DNA of 32,367 bases from the NCBI GenBank assembly GCA_016932855.1, contig JAFGCB010000044.1:1-32367 (forward strand). Direction: 5' to 3'. Below, piece by piece: positions 1 to 6,969 of the stretch. Numbering within the stretch: position 1 is the first letter of the stretch; every line of letters starts with the position of its first letter. A program made the position numbers and the translations under genes. This DNA comes from Candidatus Omnitrophota bacterium (GTDB lineage Bacteria > Omnitrophota > Gorgyraeia > Duberdicusellales > Duberdicusellaceae). The notes beneath the pieces are model-generated. The model had not been told where the DNA came from. It did not search any database and saw nothing but the letters and a program-made list of their open reading frames with translations.

Positions 1-335
1 ATGTCGTTTTCTTTGAAGAGGTCTATGAGGGCGTAAAAATCGCGGGGATTCCTGGTGAGGCGGTCTAATCTAAAAAAGATTATGCCGTCAAAGGTTCGTT
101 TTGCGCCTGGAGTGATTTCTTTCAGGATGGATTGAATGCCGGGCCGGTTGAGGTCCTTGCCGGAGTAGCCATCGTCTTTAACCATCCGGACAACCTCATA
201 ATTAAAAGCCTCGAGCATTTTTTTGCAATAGTCGGATTGAACGTCTAAGCTGGTAAAATCGTTAGAAGATTTATCATCAACGCTGATTCGGGTGTAAATG
301 ATGAAGCGTTTAGGTTTTTCTTTCGGAGAGCTCAT
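1..335 (-). CDS. Serine site-specific recombinase, N-terminal part (truncated by window edge)
   Basis: Reading the minus strand from the ATG at 335 gives 111 residues that run off the left end. The resolvase catalytic domain is recognisable: YTRIS at residues 14-18 (catalytic Ser18 next to Arg16), then DGYSGKDLNRPGIQ, then FFRLDRLTRNPRDF, the helix with the conserved Asp/Arg residues. Such enzymes cut and rejoin DNA through a phosphoserine link and integrate or excise phages and elements. The spacing of the motifs fits the large serine recombinase type, but the C-terminal domains are outside the window, so an invertase or transposase is not excluded. It starts 17 nt after the stop of the repressor-like gene and probably shares its leftward transcript. 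No clear Shine-Dalgarno precedes the ATG. Confidence 0.88.
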   Translation of the reverse strand, partial: MSSPKEKPKRFIIYTRISVDDKSSNDFTSLDVQSDYCKKMLEAFNYEVVRMVKDDGYSGKDLNRPGIQSILKEITPGAKRTFDGIIFFRLDRLTRNPRDFYALIDLFKEND

Positions 336-352
336 GCCATAAAACGAATTCT

Positions 353-973
353 TTACAAATAGTATTTTAAATCCAAATGAAAACGTTTGATTTTTTTACC
401 TTTTCTACTCTTAGAATCTTTAAACGTATAAGTTAAAAATTTGAGCCTTTTGTCATATACCCAACGAAGCCCCGCTTGTTCAATTCGTTTGTTCTTAGAC
501 TCTTCGGTGAGAATGTAAGAATAGCCTTTTGAAGAGGTATAATCTTTTGCTTTGCCCTTTTTTTGAAGATAGGTCATCACCAGCTTTAATAAGAGGGGTT
601 CCAATGGATGCTCTGGATATTTCTCAAATTCTTCTTTAATGTAGTCTAAGGAAGCTGGTGTTTCAGATTTGAAAATGTTACTGTCGTAAGAGTCTAATAA
701 TGATTTTCGGAGATGAGGATATTTGGGCGGCGTAGGTTCGAAATATTTTTTAGCTTCTGTTGATTTTGCTTTCTCCTTCCACGATTCTCTTAACCATTCA
801 TCTTTATCTGCACCCAACCCTTTGGCTAATTGGATAACTACTTTATCAGATGGGAGGCGTTTACCTCTCCCGATTAAGCTTAAATAAATAGAGCTTACTC
901 CTGTACGAGAAGATGCTTTTTCATAATTCAGGCCAAGTTCTTTAATCTTAGCTATTAATAAATCGTGAAACAT
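353..973 (-). CDS. XRE-type HTH protein, probable phage/element repressor
   Basis: 206 residues. The N-terminal 60 residues form a Cro/CI-type helix-turn-helix (AKIKELGLNYEKASSRTGVSSIYLSLIGRGKRLPSDKVVIQLAKGL, described here from residues about 7-55). The C-terminal 130 residues match no domain I recognise and end in a Lys/Arg-rich stretch. I chose the ATG at 973 because AGGGAG lies 5 nt upstream; a TTG 18 nt further up would add six residues. It is transcribed away from the Cro-like gene, with a consensus promoter between them, which is the arrangement of a lysogeny switch. By position it should repress the rightward operon and itself. No LexA-type Ser/Lys autoprotease motif is visible, so how it would be relieved is unclear. 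Confidence 0.75.
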   Translation of the reverse strand: MFHDLLIAKIKELGLNYEKASSRTGVSSIYLSLIGRGKRLPSDKVVIQLAKGLGADKDEWLRESWKEKAKSTEAKKYFEPTPPKYPHLRKSLLDSYDSNIFKSETPASLDYIKEEFEKYPEHPLEPLLLKLVMTYLQKKGKAKDYTSSKGYSYILTEESKNKRIEQAGLRWVYDKRLKFLTYTFKDSKSRKGKKIKRFHLDLKYYL

Positions 974-1031
974 ACATACTCCCTTATTCAAAATTTAGCC
1001 TTCAATGCCTCCCCCTGTGCTGATTAGCTAT

Positions 1032-1060
1032 ATCATATATAATACAAACACGATTGTCAA
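1032..1060 (-). promoter_or_regulatory. Leftward sigma70 promoter for repressor-like gene and recombinase
   Basis: On the minus strand TTGACA (1060-1055), a 17-nt spacer and TATGAT (1037-1032) form a near-consensus promoter pointing into the gene starting at 973. The spacer contains one copy of the 11-bp repeat shared with the opposing promoter. Confidence 0.8.
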
Positions 1061-1097
1061 GGTGTAAAAAAGTCCTTGACATAATACAAACTTGTAT
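1039..1097. repeat. Operator-like repeats of the divergent switch
   Basis: ATAATACAAAC occurs at 1039-1049 and again at 1081-1091, one copy inside the spacer of each divergent promoter. The second copy is part of a perfect inverted repeat ATACAA-AC-TTGTAT (1084-1097). A protein bound to either copy would cover the promoter, as expected for repressor/Cro operators. Confidence 0.65.
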
Positions 1098-1104
1098 GTA
1101 TAAT
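1076..1104 (+). promoter_or_regulatory. Rightward consensus sigma70 promoter
   Basis: TTGACA (1076-1081), a 17-nt spacer and TATAAT (1099-1104) match the consensus exactly. The promoter lies 28 nt before the Cro-like start codon and should drive the early operon. The operator-like inverted repeat 1084-1097 fills its spacer. Confidence 0.85.
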
Positions 1105-1131
1105 TTAAGGGTAACAAGAAGGAGGGTGGAT

Positions 1132-1356
1132 ATGGTAGTCGAATTCGAGCATCAGAAAATAAAACGACTAAGAGTTTCTAAGGGTTTATCGTTGCGGGAA
1201 TTAGCAAGGCAATTAACGGAAAACAATAAAACAAAAGTATCGCGGAGCGCCTTGCTGTTTTGGGAAACTGGGGAAACACACCCTAATCTTAGATCTCTCA
1301 TCGCATTGGCAAACTTTTATGAGAAAAATGTTGAGTATTTTTTCAAACGCAGGTGA
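1132..1356 (+). CDS. Cro-like HTH regulator
   Basis: 74 residues, almost entirely an XRE helix-turn-helix domain: KIKRLRVSKGLSLRELARQL followed by the recognition helix SRSALLFWETGETHPNLRSLIALANFY. The ATG at 1132 is preceded by AAGGAGG and comes 28 nt after a perfect promoter. An upstream in-frame start at 1054 would put the start before the promoter, so I reject it. Size, position as first gene of the rightward operon, and divergence from the 206-residue HTH gene all fit a Cro-type antirepressor. The two proteins probably compete for the repeats at 1039-1097. Confidence 0.8.
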   Translation: MVVEFEHQKIKRLRVSKGLSLRELARQLTENNKTKVSRSALLFWETGETHPNLRSLIALANFYEKNVEYFFKRR

Positions 1357-1372
1357 GATGTAAAAAAGAAAA

Positions 1373-1395
1373 CGCCCTCGTTATCCGCGAGGGCG
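1373..1395 (-). terminator. Hairpin that would terminate leftward (antisense) transcription
   Basis: CGCCCTCG (1373-1380), a 7-nt loop and CGAGGGCG (1388-1395) form a perfect 8-bp GC-rich stem. On the minus strand the stem is followed by TTTTCTTTTTTA, the pattern of an intrinsic terminator. On the plus strand no T run follows. It lies between the Cro-like and CII-like genes. Confidence 0.55.
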
Positions 1396-1415
1396 CTAAA
1401 GCAGGAGCTTATAAC

Positions 1416-1931
1416 ATGGAACTTTCAACAAAGAATATATCACAAGCACAAACTTCTTACAAGCCAAAAACTCATACAAAAATCTCCCCTTCTTCAGAAA
1501 CTGAAGAGTTGCGCCAATTGCTTCGTAAAACTTTCGCTTCAAACGTAAAAAAAATCTGCGCAGAAATTAACCGATCTCCTTCTACTGTTTATGCCGGCCT
1601 TGATCGGCACACACCACCAAAGTTTTCACTATTCAATTTAATCGGTTTGTTACGGGCTTCTGGTGACCATGCCATACTATCGTGGCTTGTCGGAAAGCTC
1701 GGTTACACTTTATATAAATTACCCAAAAATCTCGGCAACGGAAATCTCGCTCAAATTCAGGGAGACTTCCTTACTGTAACTTCAATGACGATGAAGTATG
1801 CGGTTCGGTATTTTTTTACCGGAGGAAAAGAAAAAATTGAAATTACAGAGCAATTGCTTAAACATCTAAGTTGGGTAATTTCCAGTGCTGTTCGATTTCG
1901 TGCCGCGTTGGAAGAAGCAGAGAAGAAATGA
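1416..1931 (+). CDS. Phage CII-like regulatory protein (CP76-type, tentative)
   Basis: 171 residues from the ATG at 1416, which has AGGAG 8 nt upstream; a longer reading from 1353 would run through the hairpin at 1373-1395. The middle part (FASNVKKICAEINRSPSTVYAGLDRH, about residues 40-65) reads as a helix-turn-helix, followed by FSLFNLIGLLRASGDHAILSWLVGKLGY. This resembles the phage regulatory CII/CP76 family, where the second part is a conserved helical segment. The C-terminal third is helical, with no motif I can name. It is the second gene of the rightward early operon. A role in transcription control or lysogeny timing is inferred from family and position. Confidence 0.55.
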   Translation: MELSTKNISQAQTSYKPKTHTKISPSSETEELRQLLRKTFASNVKKICAEINRSPSTVYAGLDRHTPPKFSLFNLIGLLRASGDHAILSWLVGKLGYTLYKLPKNLGNGNLAQIQGDFLTVTSMTMKYAVRYFFTGGKEKIEITEQLLKHLSWVISSAVRFRAALEEAEKK

Positions 1932-2221
1932 AGACGATAAAGGCACCAAAATATTCAGCCGAGAAAAGATTTTGTAAAAGATATTGCGATCCCGAGACCG
2001 GCGAGTTGAGGGTAGAACTAACGTTTGTTCGCCTTGATTCGGAAGAATGGACATCATGGTATAGCAGACGAGTTTTCGAGGCATATAAGGGCCTTCTAAA
2101 AGGCCTCTTGGGCCGCGACGCGACAGATGATGAAATCTTTGGCCGAGTGAGTATCGAGCCCGGAATCTTAAAGAATTTAGAGAAGAAAAAGAAAAATGTC
2201 ATTGCAGAGGTTTCAAGATGA
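1928..2221 (+). CDS. Small conserved-looking early protein, unknown
   Basis: 97 residues from the ATG at 1928, which overlaps the preceding stop codon (ATGA), a sign of translational coupling. It overlaps the next start in the same way at 2218. The sequence is charged, with PETGELRVELTFVRLDSEEW suggesting a beta hairpin and ending in a Lys-rich tail. A reading start 57 nt further upstream exists but would lie deep inside the CII-like gene. I do not recognise the family. By position between a regulator and the replication initiator it is probably an early accessory protein. Confidence 0.6.
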   Translation: MKTIKAPKYSAEKRFCKRYCDPETGELRVELTFVRLDSEEWTSWYSRRVFEAYKGLLKGLLGRDATDDEIFGRVSIEPGILKNLEKKKKNVIAEVSR

Positions 2222-3060
2222 TAATAGGCGAAAAATTTAATCCTTGGAAGATGTTTGTAGGTTCATTTATCCCAAATGTTCTAATGCAGAGCAAGGAAGT
2301 CACAGCTACAGAGAAACTTTGCTGGGCGCGCTTGGCACAATACGCCGGCAAAGAGGGCAAATGTTTTCCTGCTCAAGAAGAATTAGCAAAGAAATTAGGC
2401 ATCTCAGAAGCGCAGGTAAAGCGTATTATTAAAAGCCTTGTAAAGAAAGGATTTTTAACAAAAGAGCGGCCTACCGGTCAAGAAAGATTGTCTCATCGGA
2501 CTACTTTATATCAATTCATCTGGCATCCTCTCTTTGAGTGTCAAAATGACACTTGCGGAGGTAGCGTAGATGATACCTTACAGGGTGTCATGGATGATAC
2601 TTCCAGAGGTAGCGCCGGTGATACTTGCAATACTAAGAGAATCATAACTAAGAGAATCAATGAAGATAATAATATGTCTTCAAATCACATTGCAGTCAAA
2701 TTGACCAAACTACTATTCGATTTAATCATTGAAAATAATCCTGGAGGAAGGCTTGCCAATCTAACTGATGGCCAACGAGAGAAAAGGCTTATAAGCTGGT
2801 CCGGAGAGATTGATAAATTGATTAAGATAGATAACCAGGATCCAGGTAAAATCGAGCGAGTGATTAGATTCTGTCAACGCGATGGGTTTTGGAGAGGGAA
2901 TATATTAAGCGGTCAAAAATTACGCCGGCAGTTTGATACTCTATTTATGCAGCTGGAACGAAACGGCAAACATATAGATAAAGGACAAAAGAATAGCGAT
3001 CTCGTAAAGCTCGCTGAAGATACGGGAAAATATAAAGGACTCAGCCGGGAAGCAGAATAA
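2218..3060 (+). CDS. Replication initiator, winged-helix (phage O / DnaD-like type)
   Basis: 280 residues. Residues about 25-82 form a winged helix (SKEVTATEKLCWARLAQYAG, then EELAKKLGISEAQVKRIIKSLVKKGFLTKERP), the HTH_36-like domain at the N-terminus of many phage replication initiators. Residues 110-136 are four imperfect 8-residue repeats of the form (D/N/G)DT-C/S-x-G-S, which are simply the translation of a 24-bp DNA repeat array (see 2537-2659). The C-terminal domain (about 155-250) is helical and could bind the loader or helicase. It is directly followed by a helicase-loader gene, the lambda O/P arrangement. Start ATG 2218 overlaps the upstream stop. Confidence 0.78.
   Translation: MIIGEKFNPWKMFVGSFIPNVLMQSKEVTATEKLCWARLAQYAGKEGKCFPAQEELAKKLGISEAQVKRIIKSLVKKGFLTKERPTGQERLSHRTTLYQFIWHPLFECQNDTCGGSVDDTLQGVMDDTSRGSAGDTCNTKRIITKRINEDNNMSSNHIAVKLTKLLFDLIIENNPGGRLANLTDGQREKRLISWSGEIDKLIKIDNQDPGKIERVIRFCQRDGFWRGNILSGQKLRRQFDTLFMQLERNGKHIDKGQKNSDLVKLAEDTGKYKGLSREAE
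2537..2659. other. Candidate replication origin: iteron array plus AT-rich repeats
   Basis: TGACAC/TGATAC occurs at 2547, 2571, 2595 and 2619, exactly 24 bp apart. Copies 1 and 3 also share GAGGTAGCG further along. The first copy is half of a perfect inverted repeat AGTGTCA-AAA-TGACACT (2537-2553). Directly after the array, ACTAAGAGAATCA occurs twice 15 bp apart (2632-2644 and 2647-2659), leading into an AT-rich stretch that could be the unwinding region. As in lambdoid O genes, the array lies inside the initiator gene. Confidence 0.75.
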
Positions 3061-3062
3061 AC

Positions 3063-3884
3063 ATGGAAGCATTAACGCAAAACTTAAAATCTGAATCAGT
3101 ACCTTTGCCGGAGGATATAACCTGTCCGCAATGCGGCCGGGCCGTGGAGCCGGTATTCATGGAAGCCACGCAGTTTACAAAAGCGAAATGGCTGCGCGGA
3201 GATTGCAATTACTGCCGCGCGGAGACCGAAAGAAAAAGGCGCGAGGTAGAATTTAGAGAACGCCAGAAGAAAATCGAAGAACAAATCAAAGCCGCGAATA
3301 TCGAGAAAAGGTTCGTTGATGTTACATTCGAGAATTATTCAGTTAATCCAAATAATCAGCAACAGGCCAAGAATTTCAGAACGCTGAGAGACTTTGTAGA
3401 TGATTTCGAGCACCATTTAGATGCAGGAACTTGGCTTCTGCTGCTGGGCAGTTACGGAGTTGGCAAGACGCATTTGGCCACGGCTGTAATTAAATCGTTA
3501 ATCACTAAAGGGCATACTGCCATTCTCGTAAAATTAAACGGATTATTTGATACAGTTAAGCAAACATATGCTGGAGGTTCTGCATTAACAGATAAGGAGC
3601 TTATTAAAAAAGTTATAGGGATTGATTGTTTGGTCCTGGATGAGATTGATGTGCAGAGGAATTCAAAGACAGACCGGCTTATTACGTTTGAGATTCTTAA
3701 TGGCCGGTATGAGAAGATGAAGCCTACAATCTTGATTGGCAATTGTAAGATTGATGAGATTGAGGATATATTCGACGGAGCTATCGTTGATAGGATTTAT
3801 GAAGTGGGAAAAATTCTTCTGTTTAATTGGGACAGTTACAGACGTGAGCAAAGATTTAAGCTGAATAAAGCGGCGGAGGTTTAA
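3063..3884 (+). CDS. DnaC/IstB-type AAA+ helicase loader
   Basis: 273 residues. A zinc-binding N-terminus has CPQC (21-24) and CNYC (48-51), then a charged helix. The AAA+ core has Walker A GSYGVGKT (129-136), Walker B CLVLDEID (189-196), a sensor-1 Asn in ILIGN (about 227) and an Arg-containing DRIYE box near 243. This is the architecture of DnaC-like loaders that place the replicative helicase at an origin. An IstB transposition helper has the same fold, but the zinc-finger N-terminus and the position 2 nt after an initiator with an origin favour replication. It probably recruits the host DnaB. Confidence 0.85.
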   Translation: MEALTQNLKSESVPLPEDITCPQCGRAVEPVFMEATQFTKAKWLRGDCNYCRAETERKRREVEFRERQKKIEEQIKAANIEKRFVDVTFENYSVNPNNQQQAKNFRTLRDFVDDFEHHLDAGTWLLLLGSYGVGKTHLATAVIKSLITKGHTAILVKLNGLFDTVKQTYAGGSALTDKELIKKVIGIDCLVLDEIDVQRNSKTDRLITFEILNGRYEKMKPTILIGNCKIDEIEDIFDGAIVDRIYEVGKILLFNWDSYRREQRFKLNKAAEV

Positions 3885-4175
3885 ATGTTTAGAGAAGCCA
3901 CGATTGACCGGCAAACACCAGAGCACGATAAAAAGAATAGGACTTATAAAGTAATTGATTTAACTACTAATCAAGAGATTGAAGGAACCTTTGTTTTAAT
4001 TCCGGAGTACGACTCAGCCGCTCGTAGTGCATTGGCCGCTTATGCGGAAGCAACCAATAAGCCGCGGATAGCCCGCTGGCTCAGGGCATGGCTTCATGAG
4101 ATACATCGTAAACGTGCGCAGAGAAAAAACAACGGAGATGCCGGGCTGGAGTTTGGAAATAAATATAATGATTAG
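3885..4175 (+). CDS. Small early protein, unknown
   Basis: 96 residues; the ATG follows the loader's stop codon directly. The N-terminal half (TYKVIDLTTNQEIEGTFVLIPEYD) looks beta-rich; the C-terminal half is helical and strongly basic (RIARWLRAWLHEIHRKRAQRK), as in a nucleic-acid-contacting tail. No recognised family. It ends the tightly coupled replication block. Confidence 0.6.
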   Translation: MFREATIDRQTPEHDKKNRTYKVIDLTTNQEIEGTFVLIPEYDSAARSALAAYAEATNKPRIARWLRAWLHEIHRKRAQRKNNGDAGLEFGNKYND

Positions 4176-4314
4176 AGTTAACTCATTTAAAGAGGTAATA
4201 ATTATAAATTTGGGTCCTTGGAAGGCGGGATGGGATCTGGGGGTCGGGGCAGCGCGAAGTGTCAGTGATTCTGGAAAACTTTTTTTCCATTTCCTTCCTA
4301 TTGATGAGGAGTAG
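4168..4314 (+). CDS. Possible 48-residue peptide, uncertain
   Basis: An ATG overlapping the end of the preceding gene opens a 48-codon frame beginning MIRVNSFKEVIIINLGPWKAG. There is no good Shine-Dalgarno and no known family. Coupling by overlap is its only support; the stretch up to 4338 may instead be untranslated spacer. Confidence 0.3.
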   Translation: MIRVNSFKEVIIINLGPWKAGWDLGVGAARSVSDSGKLFFHFLPIDEE

Positions 4315-4359
4315 AAAAGTAATGTTTATGAGGAGAAAATGGCTGAGAGCGTGTTCAAA

Positions 4360-4391
4360 AATAGGAAATCGAGGGTTTGGAATTTCCTATT
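4360..4391. promoter_or_regulatory. Perfect 10-bp inverted repeat in front of the TerS ribosome site
   Basis: AATAGGAAAT (4360-4369), a 12-nt loop and ATTTCCTATT (4382-4391) form a perfect inverted repeat. It ends immediately before AAGGAGG (4392-4398), the ribosome site of the small terminase gene. It could be an operator or an mRNA hairpin controlling the late genes. Confidence 0.6.
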
Positions 4392-4405
4392 AAGGAGGAT
4401 TTACC

Positions 4406-5017
4406 ATGGCAAATCAAAAAAACGAGCAAAAAAAGCCACAAAATAGGCGAAACCTTGTCGAACTGGCTAAGAAAAAGCGTCAAATTTGGCTACTTGATAA
4501 GCTCCAAAAGGGCAAACCTTTATCTGCCAGTGAGCTAAAAGAATTGGAACGCCTGGAAGGCGGTGAGTTACAACCGGGCACCCTGCGCACGCAGGAAGAA
4601 GTTGGGCAAGCATTGCACGTTTCCGCAAGAACCGTACGGAATTGGGTCAAGGAAGGCCTACCAAAAACGCCAGAAGGCTATTACAGTCTTCTGGAAATTT
4701 TAGCCTGGCAGGCAGTCAAAGATAAAAAAGGGGCAGCTGGTGATGAAAAAGAAAAGCAATTCTGGGAAATTGAGTATCGAAAATATAAAGCCAAATTGGC
4801 TGAGCTTGAACTTAAAAAAGCGTATGGCTTGGTATTAGACAAGGAAGAGGTAGAAAAAGGTCAAGTAGCTCGCATACTTGCGGTCAAACAGACGATGTTT
4901 GCTGTGCCTCGAACTGCCGCACCTGTGATTGCACCAATGGACAATCCGCGGGAGATTGAAGCTTATCTGCGGGGGCTGATGAGATATATATGCGAGCAAT
5001 TTGCAAGCCGGAAGTAA
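4406..5017 (+). CDS. Phage terminase small subunit (Nu1-like)
   Basis: 203 residues with a strong AAGGAGG site 7 nt upstream. A basic N-terminus is followed by a helix-turn-helix at about 62-84 (TQEEVGQALHVSARTVRNWVKEG) and a Y-rich winged segment. Then come the long helix YRKYKAKLAELELKKAYG and LVLDKEEVEKGQVARILAVKQ, typical of Nu1-type small subunits that recognise the packaging site and bring the DNA to the large subunit. The gene is intact, but no large terminase ATPase gene follows anywhere in the window. It would therefore have to work with a terminase encoded elsewhere, for example by another phage. Confidence 0.8.
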   Translation: MANQKNEQKKPQNRRNLVELAKKKRQIWLLDKLQKGKPLSASELKELERLEGGELQPGTLRTQEEVGQALHVSARTVRNWVKEGLPKTPEGYYSLLEILAWQAVKDKKGAAGDEKEKQFWEIEYRKYKAKLAELELKKAYGLVLDKEEVEKGQVARILAVKQTMFAVPRTAAPVIAPMDNPREIEAYLRGLMRYICEQFASRK

Positions 5018-5041
5018 TTTTATGATAACGGAGGTGATTAC

Positions 5042-5251
5042 ATGGAAAAAATTTACGCAGTTTTTGAAGGCAAAGAAATCTGGCGGATTTCAGAAAATAA
5101 AAACGAACTGATTCGATATCGAGATAGCTTTCCTGAGGATCGCCGCAAGAATATGGTCCTGGCAGAAAAGACAATCGGCGGACCTCGAGGAAATAGTAAG
5201 GGTCATTGGAAAGTTGATAAGGAGGTGGCTATGGCGCAAGAAGGTGATTAA
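5042..5251 (+). CDS. Small phage protein, unknown
   Basis: 69 residues, with GGAGG 6 nt before the ATG and 24 nt after the terminase stop. It begins MEKIYAVFEGKEIWRIS and contains a charged middle and a Gly/Lys-rich end. No family recognised. The strong ribosome site and lack of overlap support expression. Confidence 0.6.
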   Translation: MEKIYAVFEGKEIWRISENKNELIRYRDSFPEDRRKNMVLAEKTIGGPRGNSKGHWKVDKEVAMAQEGD

Positions 5252-5305
5252 ACATGGAGTTAACGCTATGTAGTTTAAATCTATTTAAAAGACGAGGAGG
5301 ATATT

Positions 5306-5977
5306 ATGAAATTCTTTGAGATTTTACAGGGGAAAAAAGCTAACGTTGAAGAGGTCGCCGGTGCGATTGTGGATTTAGAGAATCGCTTGCCGGAATTTGA
5401 GAAGGCTATGCAATCAACCGAAAAAGAAGCCATCAAGCTTAGACAGATGCGGATTGGTGGCGCCAGTGTCAGCGATTCCGAGATTAAAAATGCCAACGTA
5501 AAACTTGAAAGCTCTCGGTTAGACTTGGAAGCAGCTAAAACAAGTGTCGATGAGCTTCGAGCAAAACTAACCAGTTTAATTGAGGCTCAGCGAGAAAAAG
5601 AAAATTTGGAGATAGAAAAAGCCAAAAAGCAGCTCACGCTTCTTAAGCAAGAAGCCAGAAAGAAACTTGCCGAGGCAGCTGCGGTTGTGCAAGCGATTCT
5701 GATAAGACTTGAATACAGCGAGCAACATTTCCCTAATCATGCCGAAGGAACGAGCGATATGAATTTGAAAGAAGTGACCTTTTTTCAAAAAACTGAAGAG
5801 CACGCCGTGTTCATTGAGGAAACAAGGCGACAGCTCGAAAAAATGGATAAGGAGTTAGGGCCTTCTATTTACCAACGCGAGGGGGAAATAGCACACAGAG
5901 AGTCCACTTTTAAAAATGGAAGCGTCGAATCGACGTTTGAAGAATTGCTTAATAAAGCAAGAGGCGATAATTCGTAA
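5306..5977 (+). CDS. Coiled-coil phage protein (structural or scaffold-like, unknown)
   Basis: 223 residues with GAGGAGG before the ATG. From about residue 20 to 135 it is almost continuous heptad-like coiled coil (EAIKLRQM, LESSRLDLEAAKTSVDELRAKLTSL, EKENLEIEKAKKQLTLLKQEARKKLAEAA), and a second helical, charged segment ends the protein. There is no signal peptide or membrane segment. It lies between the terminase small subunit and the protease-like gene, where scaffold, portal or head-tail genes normally sit. A scaffold-like role is only a guess; no named family is recognised. Confidence 0.65.
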   Translation: MKFFEILQGKKANVEEVAGAIVDLENRLPEFEKAMQSTEKEAIKLRQMRIGGASVSDSEIKNANVKLESSRLDLEAAKTSVDELRAKLTSLIEAQREKENLEIEKAKKQLTLLKQEARKKLAEAAAVVQAILIRLEYSEQHFPNHAEGTSDMNLKEVTFFQKTEEHAVFIEETRRQLEKMDKELGPSIYQREGEIAHRESTFKNGSVESTFEELLNKARGDNS

Positions 5978-5987
5978 GGAGGTCACT

Positions 5988-6512
5988 ATGAAAGCACCTA
6001 AAAAAGCTTTTTATTTCTCAGATCTCGGCGTTACTTTTTTTCGTGAAAATAATGAGCTTAAAACATTTTCTATTTTGGCAAACACTGGGCAGGTTATTCC
6101 TAATCACTATCTTTATGGTCCTTTGGTTATTGATTTGGAAAGTCTAAGCGTTGGTTCTCAGAAAAAGCCGGTTTTGTTTAACAATGATCCAAATAGAATT
6201 GTCGGCTATACCACAAAAATCACAAAAGATGAAAAGGGATTAATTGCCGAAGGTGTTTTTTCGCTCGCTTCTGATGATGGTAAGTATGTCTATGATTTGG
6301 CCGACGAAGGCTTCCCTTGGCAAGCTTCGATCTATGCTCCCCCTCTATCTATTGAGAAAATTGCCGAGGGTGTTGAAGTCAAAATAAACGGGCACAAACT
6401 TAAAGGGCCTCTATCAGTTTTTCGAAATGCCAGATTAAGAGAGATTTCTTTTTGTGTTTTAGGGGCTGATGAAGATACATCAGCCAAGTCACTTAAGGAG
6501 GTGAAAAAATGA
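5988..6512 (+). CDS. Prohead-protease-like protein with the catalytic His replaced
   Basis: 174 residues; AAGGAGG sits 5 nt before the ATG at 5988, so the 24 upstream codons are excluded. The pattern follows the HK97-type prohead protease fold: the strand region YGPLVIDLESL, then PVLFNNDPNRIVGY (61-74), DEKGLIAEGVF, GFPWQASIYAPP (108-119) with a Ser at 114, and the C-terminal LREISFCVLGADEDTSA. In relatives as I remember them, the first motif reads with His-Asp where this one has Asn66-Asp67, so the Ser is kept but the His is lost. Such proteases mature the capsid by cutting the scaffold. This one may be inactive, or may serve as an assembly factor. It overlaps the next gene by 4 nt. Confidence 0.65.
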   Translation: MKAPKKAFYFSDLGVTFFRENNELKTFSILANTGQVIPNHYLYGPLVIDLESLSVGSQKKPVLFNNDPNRIVGYTTKITKDEKGLIAEGVFSLASDDGKYVYDLADEGFPWQASIYAPPLSIEKIAEGVEVKINGHKLKGPLSVFRNARLREISFCVLGADEDTSAKSLKEVKK

Positions 6513-6808
6513 ACGCTGAAAGACCAATTTTAGACGAAAATGCAAGAGTTGCGGCGATTATGAAAGAAATGTATCCGGGACAAGAGAAACTTGCCGAAAA
6601 GCTGATTGTCTCGGGTGCTTCCATCGAAGAGGCGCGTCGAACTTTCGACGAGAATACATCATTAGAATTACGATGCAAGCGGCTTTGGGAAAATGATTCT
6701 GAAATCCGACAGTTGTTCCCAAAGCTGGAAGATTACATTAGTCATAAGAGGAATAAAGAGAATCAGGAATATATGGATGGAACGCCCGTTGACGCCTCAA
6801 TAGTTTAA
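6509..6808 (+). CDS. Small helical phage protein, resembles C-terminus of prohead proteases
   Basis: 99 residues, coupled to the protease-like gene by an ATGA overlap. The segment LAEKLIVSGASIEEARRTF (about 28-46) resembles the 'G-x-S-hydrophobic-EEA' helix often found at the C-terminal end of phage protease/scaffold polypeptides. It may therefore be a scaffold-like piece split off as its own gene. That link is inference; no catalytic motif is present. Confidence 0.5.
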   Translation: MNAERPILDENARVAAIMKEMYPGQEKLAEKLIVSGASIEEARRTFDENTSLELRCKRLWENDSEIRQLFPKLEDYISHKRNKENQEYMDGTPVDASIV

Positions 6809-6813
6809 AAGTT

Positions 6814-6969
6814 ATGGAAGCGAAAGAAGATAAAACTAAAATTGAGAGATTAAATGACGCGGACACGCGTTGTTTTGGGCATTTACAGATAATGGCACAT
6901 AAGATTAATGAGATTATCAACGCCTTAGATAAGGTTGGAGTTATTAAGGCTGAAGGTGATGGGATTTAA
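6814..6969 (+). CDS. 51-residue helical peptide, unknown
   Basis: An ATG 5 nt after the preceding stop opens a 51-codon frame, MEAKEDKTKIERLNDADTRC onward, predicted to be two amphipathic helices (INEIINALDKVGVIKAEG at the end). The ribosome site is poor, so coupling to the upstream gene would be needed. Codon use looks like its neighbours. Confidence 0.4.
   Translation: MEAKEDKTKIERLNDADTRCFGHLQIMAHKINEIINALDKVGVIKAEGDGI

Noticed and set aside
4339..4446. 35-codon frame with AGGAG ribosome site ahead of the TerS gene (MAESVFKNRK...)
   Set aside because: It runs through the 4360-4391 hairpin and into the TerS gene in another frame, is very basic only because of that overlap, and has no known relative. 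It could be a leader peptide, but the support is too thin.
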